Shown here: piece by piece, positions 14,408 through 19,806 of the stretch
Layout of the letters: each line of letters begins with the position of its first letter
Numbering within the stretch: position 1 is the first letter of the stretch
Assembly: GCA_028291615.1 (NCBI GenBank)
Contig: JAQGHM010000304.1
Coordinates: forward strand, 1-36,729
Source of the DNA: Phycisphaerales bacterium
GTDB lineage: Bacteria; Planctomycetota; Phycisphaerae; Tepidisphaerales; Tepidisphaeraceae
Length of the DNA: 36,729 bases
Direction: 5' to 3'
The notes under the pieces: model-generated
The model's database searches: none
The model's input: only the letters and a program-made list of their open reading frames with translations
What the model was told of the DNA's origin: nothing
Made by a program: the position numbers and the translations under genes

Positions 14408-14862
14408 GCGCGCCGCGTCAAGCCGTCTTCGACTGCAACGTCTACCTGCAGGCCATGCTCAGCGCACGAGGCGCGGCTCATGCCTGCTGGCAAAAGGTCG
14501 TTGCTGGCGAGGTAGTATTGTACGTCACTCCATTCATCCTCGCCGAAATCCGCAGGCTTCCGGATCACAAGAACCTTCGACGCCTTCGCAGCTTTACGCA
14601 CGAACGGGTCGAACGATTCATCGAGGAACTCCTCGATAACGCGGCGCTCGTATCCGATCCGCCGCCGAAGTTCGCCTATCCCCGTGATCCCGACGATGCC
14701 CGCTACGTCGATGTCGCCATTTCAACGGGTGCGATTCTCATCGTGTCGAATGACAAGGATCTCCTCGACTTGATGAATGATTCCAATCCCGAAGGCAAAG
14801 CCTTACGTGAACGGCACCCGACATTCGGGATCTTCACACCTGCAGAATTTCTTAAAACGTGA
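14404..14862 (+). CDS. PIN-domain toxin (COG1569-like putative ribonuclease)
   Basis: The 152-residue protein is a predicted Mg-dependent endoribonuclease of the PIN superfamily. Acidic residues expected at the active site are D10 in VFDCNVYL, E48 in FILAEIRR, D98 or D103 in YPRDPDDARYVDVAI, and D117 in IVSNDKDLLDL. The PRDPDD and SNDKDLL blocks are those of the 'PIN family toxin component' group. It overlaps the antitoxin by four bases. It is followed after 12 nt by the small HAD-like gene, which makes a three-gene unit. Full length and intact, so likely active. The target RNA is unknown. Confidence 0.88.
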   Translation: MSAPRQAVFDCNVYLQAMLSARGAAHACWQKVVAGEVVLYVTPFILAEIRRLPDHKNLRRLRSFTHERVERFIEELLDNAALVSDPPPKFAYPRDPDDARYVDVAISTGAILIVSNDKDLLDLMNDSNPEGKALRERHPTFGIFTPAEFLKT

Positions 14863-14874
14863 TCTGGAGCCCGC

Positions 14875-15243
14875 TTGACCGGGCAACTACGCAACCCGCC
14901 GCTTGTCGTTTACGTCGACGTCGATGACACCCTCGTGCGCACCATCGGCACAAAGCGCATCCCGATAACCGGCGCAATCGATCACGTGCGCGCGCTTCAC
15001 GCGCAGGGTGCCGAGCTTTTCTGCCGGAGTTCAGGCGGCGCCGACTACGCCCGCGCCGCCGCCGAGGAACTCGGCATTGCCCCCTGCTTCACCGCCTTCC
15101 TCCCCAAGCCCCACTTCCTGCTCGACGACCAGCCGTTCGCGGAGTGGCGACGCCGCCTCAACGTCCACCCGGTCCAGTGCGAATCCGAATCGGTCGCCAC
15201 CTACCGCGCCGCCCTCGCCGCCCGCCTCCCAAGTCGTAGATGA
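14875..15243 (+). CDS. Small HAD-like hydrolase, third gene of the PIN operon
   Basis: The 122-residue cytosolic protein has HAD motif I as DVDDTLVR (D15, D17, T19), where D15 would be the nucleophile. A SSGG segment around 52-55 fits motif II, and FLLDDQPF with D84-D85 fits motif IV. No cap domain is present, and the motif III Lys is not obvious. No ATG exists at the N-terminus; the TTG at 14875 has GGAG 4-5 nt upstream (14867-14870) and fits the 12-nt spacing from the PIN stop. It may be a phosphatase, possibly for nucleotides or RNA ends, but that is speculation. HAD assignment is good; membership of the toxin-antitoxin unit is inferred from spacing. Confidence 0.75.
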   Translation: MTGQLRNPPLVVYVDVDDTLVRTIGTKRIPITGAIDHVRALHAQGAELFCRSSGGADYARAAAEELGIAPCFTAFLPKPHFLLDDQPFAEWRRRLNVHPVQCESESVATYRAALAARLPSRR

Positions 15244-15853
15244 TTTCTCCCTGCCCACTCACCCAACGTCTCGCCGCGCACCCCCCCGCGCGAGAAAAAT
15301 AAGAGATTCTTTCCCCATTCCCACCCCAAAAACCCACATTCCACCCCGCGCGATGCGCAAACGTGGTCCCAAACGCGCACCACCGCCAGTAACAGGGAGG
15401 ACACGCTATGCGCCGCAACAACCCGACCACCCGCAGTCGCGCCCACGCGCGCCATCTCCCCGCGCGCCCAGGCCGCCGCGCCACAAAAAGCCACACCGCG
15501 CCACAACGCCGCGCGCCGGCGCGAATCGAAGCCACTCTGACACTCTGCGTCTCCGCGCCCCCGCGTTACATTTCGTCCCACTTCCCATCCACGCGCCCAC
15601 CTATCGACTACCCGAGAATTCCCCCGATTCCCCCTGCAATTCACCCCCTCAAACCCGCGAAAACTCTTGAAAAACCCGCGAAAAACCCTCACTTCGCCCC
15701 CTCGCGCCTCGCTCCCATTTCCTCCTTAACTCTCAACGCAATCAGCGCTTACATGCCCTCCCTCTCGCCAAGCAGAGTTCACGCAACATTTTTCCCCCCT
15801 TACCCCCTGCGCGCGCCGGCGCAAAACGAACCCACCGCCACCCCCGCTCCCCC
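15244..15853. other. 610-bp gap without a supported gene, C/A-rich on + strand
   Basis: The top strand is markedly C- and A-rich with short G-poor runs. It contains a direct repeat of AAACCCGCGAAAA (15651-15663 and 15672-15684). Open frames are present on both strands, but their products are Pro/Arg/Ala/Thr-rich and unlike proteins. One ATG at 15408 has a strong GGGAGGA about 7 nt upstream and would encode a basic protein starting MRRNNPTTRSRAHAR. That frame runs on antisense through folD, so I do not call it. No tRNA or promoter was recognised. Confidence 0.6.
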
Positions 15854-16732
15854 TCAATACAAATCCTTAGGCTTGCTGAACAGCAACTCCGCGCTCCTCA
15901 GCGTATTGCGCAGCAGGATCGCCACCGTCATCGGCCCCACTCCGCCCGGCACCGGCGTAATGTGTGCCGCCTTCCGCTCCACATCCTCAAACACCACGTC
16001 GCCAACGGTCCTGCTCGTGCCGTCCGCTTGCTTCACGCGGTTGATCCCCACGTCGATCACGATCGCCCCCTCGCGCACGTGCTCGCCGGTGATCAGTCCT
16101 GGCTTGCCCACCGCCACCACCACGATGTCGGCCCGACTGGTGTGCGCCCGCAGGTCGCGCGTGGCAATGTGGCAGAGCGTAACCGTCGCCATCTCCTCGG
16201 TCAGCAGCAGTGCGATCGGCTTGCCTGCAATCTCACTCGCGCCGACCACCACCGCCTCGGCTCCGCGCAAGGTCACCCCCGTGGAGCGGATCAACTCGAT
16301 CACCGCCAGCGCCGTGCAGGGGGCGATCAGCGTATGCCCATAAACCACGTACCCAATGTTGGCTGGGTTCACCCCCTCGACGTCCTTCACCGGATCGATC
16401 TGGTATTGCAGTTCCGTCGCATCCAAATGCTCGGGCAGCGGCAAATGGAGCATGATCCCCGTCACCGACAGATCGCGATTCAGACGATGAATCGTCGCCG
16501 CCACATCTTCAGCCGTCGCGTCCGCCCGCAGGGTAATCAGCTCATAATTGATCCCCACCGCCGCGCAAGTCTCCTTCTGCCGCTGTGCGTACAACTCCCC
16601 CGCCCCGGTCGATCCCACCAGGATCGCCGTCAGGTGAACCACCCGGCCATTCGCCGCAAGCTCAGCCGTGCGAGCCTTCACCAACTCGCGAATCTGCCGC
16701 GCCAGCGCAGCGCCATCAATCATCATCGCCAT
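15854..16732 (-). CDS. folD: FolD-like methylene-THF dehydrogenase/cyclohydrolase, diverged active site
   Basis: FolD normally converts methylene-THF to methenyl-THF and formyl-THF in the cytoplasm. The 292-residue length, GVTLRGAEAVVVGASEIAGKPIALLL and the C-terminal TPVPGGVGPMTVAILLRNT identify the family. Key residues differ, however. The usual YxxxK reads Y48-A-Q-R-Q52, so the catalytic Lys is Gln (a Lys follows at 53). The GxxVQLPLP Gln is H96 (GIMLHLPLP). KDVDG is KDVEG (E119). The NADP-binding Arg of GRSxxVG is A165 (GASEIAG). Loss of cyclohydrolase and a shift to NAD are plausible. Start ATG 16732; ATG 16723 is an alternative. A TATAAT box ends 9 nt upstream. Confidence 0.85.
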   Translation of the reverse strand: MAMMIDGAALARQIRELVKARTAELAANGRVVHLTAILVGSTGAGELYAQRQKETCAAVGINYELITLRADATAEDVAATIHRLNRDLSVTGIMLHLPLPEHLDATELQYQIDPVKDVEGVNPANIGYVVYGHTLIAPCTALAVIELIRSTGVTLRGAEAVVVGASEIAGKPIALLLTEEMATVTLCHIATRDLRAHTSRADIVVVAVGKPGLITGEHVREGAIVIDVGINRVKQADGTSRTVGDVVFEDVERKAAHITPVPGGVGPMTVAILLRNTLRSAELLFSKPKDLY

Positions 16733-16741
16733 AGGCGCGGC

Positions 16742-16747
16742 ATTATA
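16742..16747 (-). promoter_or_regulatory. Putative -10 box of folD
   Basis: TATAAT on the minus strand (16747-16742) ends 9 nt before the folD ATG, so the leader would be only about 3 nt. A weak -35 (ATGAGA) lies 18 nt upstream. Confidence 0.5.
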
Positions 16748-16792
16748 CGGATGATCCACGGTCTGTCTCATCCGTCGTCGCGCGCACGATTT

Positions 16793-17095
16793 CTATCGGC
16801 CTCGCGCCGCCCGAGTCCGCGCCGCCTTCTTCGCACTAGCGCTCCGCGCGCTCGCCGGACGCGACGCCGCCGCCGCCCCACCCTTCCGCCCGCCCTTGCG
16901 ACTGGGCGAATGATCCTCTGTCTTCCCGCGCCCACTTCCCGACTTCTTCCCGCCGTGGGTTTCCTTATTCACCGTCGCCCAGGCGCGCCGCTCCGCCTCT
17001 TTCTTCGGTGCTCCACGCTTCTCGTAACCTTCCTCAATATGCTCAGCCTGTCTCTTCTGCTTGGACGTATAACTCGATTTATCGCCGCGGGGCAT
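16793..17095 (-). CDS. Small basic conserved protein with histone-H1-like tail
   Basis: The 100-residue protein starts MPRGDKSSYTSKQKRQAEHI and contains YEKRGAPKKEAERRAWATVNKETHGGKKSGSGRG. This module is widespread in bacteria and often auto-named 'plasmid stabilization protein' without evidence. The last about 45 residues are Lys/Arg/Ala/Ser-rich (SRKGGRKGG, KKAARTRAARGR), like bacterial H1-type DNA-binding tails. It is therefore probably a nucleic-acid-associated protein in the cytoplasm. The ATG at 17095 has AAAGGAG with about 8 nt spacing; the in-frame extension to 17152 is not needed. It is followed by folD in the same direction after 60 nt. Function is unknown. Confidence 0.85.
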   Translation of the reverse strand: MPRGDKSSYTSKQKRQAEHIEEGYEKRGAPKKEAERRAWATVNKETHGGKKSGSGRGKTEDHSPSRKGGRKGGAAAASRPASARSASAKKAARTRAARGR

Positions 17096-17236
17096 GGTTG
17101 CACTCCTTTCAAAAGGGGAGCCGCCCGTCGAACCGACGACGGGGGAGCACAAAATTGCCGCAAACCCGGTGCCGACGGGGCTGCCTCATCACTTTCCCGC
17201 ATGCGCCAGGACACGTTGGCGCAGTCAAAGCCGCGC

Positions 17237-17268
17237 AAGCGACATCCTGACATCGGGGATTGTCGCTT
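17237..17268 (+). promoter_or_regulatory. Stem-loop upstream of the cobalamin adenosyltransferase gene
   Basis: AAGCGACA (17237-17244) pairs perfectly with TGTCGCTT (17261-17268). The stem can extend by about four pairs inside, including one G-T. It lies 38 nt before the ATG at 17306. No cobalamin-riboswitch B12 box was recognised, so its role is open. Confidence 0.45.
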
Positions 17269-17305
17269 GAATGAACCCGCCCGCTCGCCAATGATGGTTA
17301 CCCGA

Positions 17306-17848
17306 ATGAAGATTTACACCAAGACCGGCGACGACGGCAGCACCGGCCTCTTCGGAGGCGGCCGGGTCCCCAAGAGCGACGCGCGCATCGAATGCTACGG
17401 CACCGTCGATGAGCTCAATGCCGCCCTGGGCGTCGCGCGCGTCGTAGCCAGCGGCTCGATCGCCGATTCGCTGCTGCGCGTCCAGCATGAGCTCTTCGTC
17501 GTCGGCTCGCACCTGGCGACGCCCGAGGATTCCCCCCACACCCGCTCATTGCCATTGCTGGATGAAGCGATGATCGGCCGATTGGAGATGGAGATCGACA
17601 CCGCCGAAGCCGAGCTCGAACCCTTGCGTAATTTCATCCTTCCCGGCGGCGTCGAGTTAGCGGCAAGATTGCACCTGTCGCGGACCATCTGCCGCCGCGC
17701 CGAGCGCGTCCTGGTCCAATTCGCCTGCGACCGCCCGGTCGCGACGACGATCGTGACCTACATGAACCGCCTGAGCGACTGGCTCTTCGTCATGGCCAGA
17801 TTGGCGAACAAGCGGGCCGGTGTGGCCGATATCATCTGGGAGAAGTAA
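17306..17848 (+). CDS. PduO-type ATP:cob(I)alamin adenosyltransferase
   Basis: This enzyme transfers the adenosyl group of ATP to cob(I)alamin to give coenzyme B12. The 180 residues match the family: MKIYTKTGDDGSTGLFGGGRVPKSD at the N-terminus (ATP loop), RIECYGTVDELNAALG, RNFILPGGVELAARLHLSRTICRRAER and YMNRLSDWLFVMARLAN. All are well conserved. The ATG at 17306 gives the canonical N-terminus; in-frame ATGs at 17291 and 17294 add only MMVTR. The next gene starts 12 nt after its stop and a LysR gene 6 nt after that, suggesting one transcript. It implies that the organism uses or salvages adenosylcobalamin. No B12-dependent enzyme is encoded in the window. Confidence 0.95.
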   Translation: MKIYTKTGDDGSTGLFGGGRVPKSDARIECYGTVDELNAALGVARVVASGSIADSLLRVQHELFVVGSHLATPEDSPHTRSLPLLDEAMIGRLEMEIDTAEAELEPLRNFILPGGVELAARLHLSRTICRRAERVLVQFACDRPVATTIVTYMNRLSDWLFVMARLANKRAGVADIIWEK

Positions 17849-17860
17849 CGGACCGTCGCG

Positions 17861-18295
17861 ATGAGCCAGCAAGAACCGCACATGTTCGAGCTCGACCCCG
17901 AAGGCGCGCCGCGCATGACGGCGATCATCCTCCTCGCCTGCGGCCTGCTCGGCGTCGGCTTCCTCCTCGTCAATGTCTTCGGCACCGGCGACGACCCCTA
18001 CTACAACCAAGCCGCATGGGAGGAAGGGACCGAACCGGTAAACCAGCGCTACGACATCATGCCAAACATGGTGCGCGGCCGACAGGCGGTGGGCGACTCC
18101 GACGAAGACGAAGAGGCGCAGGAGATCACGAAAAAGGCGCCGCCGCGCAAGGCGGCCACCAATCCCCTCCTAAGCCCGTACCAGCAAACGCCGTCCAAAC
18201 CTGCACCGGGCGCGCCTGCGACACCGACCCCGCCCGGCCTCGGCACTCCTCCCACTATCCCGGCGCGCCCCGCCGCGCCCTCAAACCCAAAGTAA
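17861..18295 (+). CDS. Membrane-anchored proline-rich protein, unknown function
   Basis: The 144-residue protein is not recognised. It has a short N-terminal segment, one transmembrane helix (about 19-40, MTAIILLACGLLGVGFLLVNVF), then GTGDDPYYNQAAWEEGTEPVNQRYD. A charged stretch (DSDEDEEAQEITKKAPPRK) follows, and the last about 45 residues are rich in Pro, Ala and Thr. The topology suggests a bitopic protein with a long, disordered periplasmic tail. It lies between the adenosyltransferase and a LysR gene with gaps of 12 and 6 nt, so it is probably co-transcribed. No link to cobalamin metabolism can be read from the sequence. Confidence 0.75.
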   Translation: MSQQEPHMFELDPEGAPRMTAIILLACGLLGVGFLLVNVFGTGDDPYYNQAAWEEGTEPVNQRYDIMPNMVRGRQAVGDSDEDEEAQEITKKAPPRKAATNPLLSPYQQTPSKPAPGAPATPTPPGLGTPPTIPARPAAPSNPK

Positions 18296-18301
18296 ACCAC
18301 G

Positions 18302-19216
18302 ATGGAACTCCGGCACCTGCGTTACTTCGTCGCGGTCGCCGAGGAACTGCACTTCGGCCGCGCCGCCCTCCGCCTGGAGATCGCCCAGCCGCCGCTGAGC
18401 CGCCAGATCCAGCGGCTTGAAAAGGAAATAGGCGTCCAACTCCTGGCACGGACGCAGCGCCACGTCGAGCTGACCACCGCCGGCCGAGCCTTCCTCGAGC
18501 GCGCCCGCCGCGTCCTGGAGCAGGCCGACCTCGCCATCCACGCCGCCCAGCGCGCCGGCCGCGGCGAAACCGGCAGCCTCGCGGTAGGCTTCGTCGGCTC
18601 GGCGACCTACGGCGTGCTACCCGAGGTCCTGCGCCTCTTCCGCAAACGCTTCGCCGACGTCGAGCTGATCCTGTACGAGATGGGCAGCACCGCCCAGCAG
18701 CGCGCGATCGTCGAGGGCCGCCTGCACCTGGGCCTGATCCGCACCCCGCGCGACAACGCCGGCCTGGACGAAGCGCTCGCCCAGCAAGTCGTCCAGCGCG
18801 AGCCGCTCGTCGTCGCGCTCCCCAAAGGCCACGCGCTAACCAAGCCGGAAACCCTGCCGCTGATCAAGCTCGCCGGCGAACCGTTCATCCTCTTTCCGCG
18901 CGAGGCGCGGCCGAGCTATGGAGACCTGGTCCTCGAAGCTTGCGCCAAGGCAGGCTTCGTACCAAGAGTGACGCAGCAAACGCAGGAGATGCAGACCGCG
19001 GTCAGCTTGGTCGCCGCGGGCATGGGCGTGACGCTGGTCCCCGATTCAGTGCGAACGCTGCGCCGGGATAATGTGGTGTACAAAACGATCGCGCCGCCCG
19101 TGCCGATCTCGGAGTTGAGCGCGGTTTACCGGAAGGGGGATGAGTCGCCGGTGCTGACGGCGTTTCTGGGGGTAATGGGGGAAGTGGTCACGGCGATCGG
19201 GCGCAAAGCCACCTGA
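18302..19216 (+). CDS. LysR-family transcriptional regulator
   Basis: The 304-residue DNA-binding regulator has the standard LysR layout. The N-terminal winged HTH reads MELRHLRYFVAVAEELHFGRAALRLEIAQPPLSRQIQRLEKEIGVQLLART. A linker helix and an effector-binding periplasmic-protein-like domain follow (LAVGFVGSATYGVLPEVLRLFRKRFADVELILYEMG; LVAAGMGVTLVPDSV). The N-terminus is of the HcaR/CatM/BenM subgroup, which often senses aromatic or organic acids. Its target is unknown; no divergent gene is adjacent, so it may act elsewhere. It starts 6 nt after the preceding stop. Base composition shifts inside the gene: the first half is C-rich on the coding strand and the end is G-rich. Confidence 0.93.
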   Translation: MELRHLRYFVAVAEELHFGRAALRLEIAQPPLSRQIQRLEKEIGVQLLARTQRHVELTTAGRAFLERARRVLEQADLAIHAAQRAGRGETGSLAVGFVGSATYGVLPEVLRLFRKRFADVELILYEMGSTAQQRAIVEGRLHLGLIRTPRDNAGLDEALAQQVVQREPLVVALPKGHALTKPETLPLIKLAGEPFILFPREARPSYGDLVLEACAKAGFVPRVTQQTQEMQTAVSLVAAGMGVTLVPDSVRTLRRDNVVYKTIAPPVPISELSAVYRKGDESPVLTAFLGVMGEVVTAIGRKAT

Positions 19217-19241
19217 AACGGCGTTGGGCGTGTGGTATAAT
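19213..19241 (+). promoter_or_regulatory. Promoter of parDE, predicted leaderless
   Basis: TGGTATAAT (19233-19241) is a perfect extended -10 ending 6 nt before the ATG at 19248. CTGAAA (19213-19218) lies 17 nt upstream as a four-of-six -35 match. The predicted +1 is the A of ATG. Confidence 0.65.
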
Positions 19242-19247
19242 TAGGAT

Positions 19248-19493
19248 ATGAACGTCGCACTCAAACCGGAACTGGAGCGATTTATCGATGAACAGGTCAA
19301 GGCGGGGCGATTCGCGTCGCCAGCGGAAGTCCTGGAAGCGGGCCTCGCCCGACTGATGCTCGACCCGCCGGACGAGCTGGACGAAGAAGATCTCGCGGCC
19401 ATCGACGAGTCAGAAGCGCAAATCGCGCGGGGTGAAGAGCTGGATTGGAAGGAAGTCTCGGCGCAACTTCGGCGCAAATACTTGGGGGAATAG
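19248..19493 (+). CDS. parD: ParD-like antitoxin (ribbon-helix-helix)
   Basis: The 81-residue protein starts MNVALKPELERFIDEQVKAGRFASPAEVLEAGLARL, the classic ParD/CopG pattern: a beta strand for DNA contact and two helices. An acidic C-terminal tail follows (LDEEDLAAIDESEAQIARGEELDWKEVSAQLRRKY) that binds the toxin. ParD represses its own operon and neutralises ParE. The ParE-like gene starts 5 nt after its stop. The start has no useful Shine-Dalgarno but a perfect -10 box 6 nt upstream, so a leaderless transcript is expected. Confidence 0.9.
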   Translation: MNVALKPELERFIDEQVKAGRFASPAEVLEAGLARLMLDPPDELDEEDLAAIDESEAQIARGEELDWKEVSAQLRRKYLGE

Positions 19494-19498
19494 ACTTC

Positions 19499-19801
19499 AT
19501 GCCCGAGGTCTACCGCATTCTGATCACGCCGGGCGCGCTAGCCGACTTGGAGGCAATCTTCGACTACATCAGCCACGATTCCTTACAAAACGCGGCGAAG
19601 ATGATCCGCACACTGCTGGATGCAATCGACAGCCTGGACATCCTTCCGCGCCGGTTTGACGTGCCTCGCTCAGGGTCAGTGCGCGGCCGTCAGGTTCGAT
19701 CGATGCCGGTGCGGCCGTATCTCGTGCGCTATCGAATCGACGAACGCGGGCGGATCGTTCGCATTCTGCGTGTTCGACACGGGGCGCGGCAGAAGCCCTG
19801 A
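19499..19801 (+). CDS. parE: ParE/RelE-superfamily toxin
   Basis: The 100-residue protein matches ParE plasmid-stabilisation toxins, which typically poison DNA gyrase. Features are YRILITPGALADLEAIFDYISHDSLQNAAKMIRTLLDAIDSL at the N-terminus, then RRFDVPRSGSVRGRQVRSMPVRPYLVRYRIDERGRIVRILRVRHGARQ with the conserved strand pattern ending in RVRHGAR. The ATG at 19499 follows GGGGGA at about 10 nt; an upstream in-frame extension overlaps parD and is unnecessary. It converges on the GH4 gene with a 5-nt gap between stop codons. Confidence 0.9.
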   Translation: MPEVYRILITPGALADLEAIFDYISHDSLQNAAKMIRTLLDAIDSLDILPRRFDVPRSGSVRGRQVRSMPVRPYLVRYRIDERGRIVRILRVRHGARQKP

Positions 19802-19806
19802 ATCCA

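Noticed and set aside
15962-17305. Long frame upstream of and in frame with the cobalamin adenosyltransferase
   Set aside because: It runs antisense through folD and the basic protein. The adenosyltransferase family starts at MKIYTK (17306).
17096-17305. Possible cobalamin riboswitch before the adenosyltransferase gene
   Set aside because: No B12-box sequence or adenosylcobalamin core was found; only a single stem-loop is visible.
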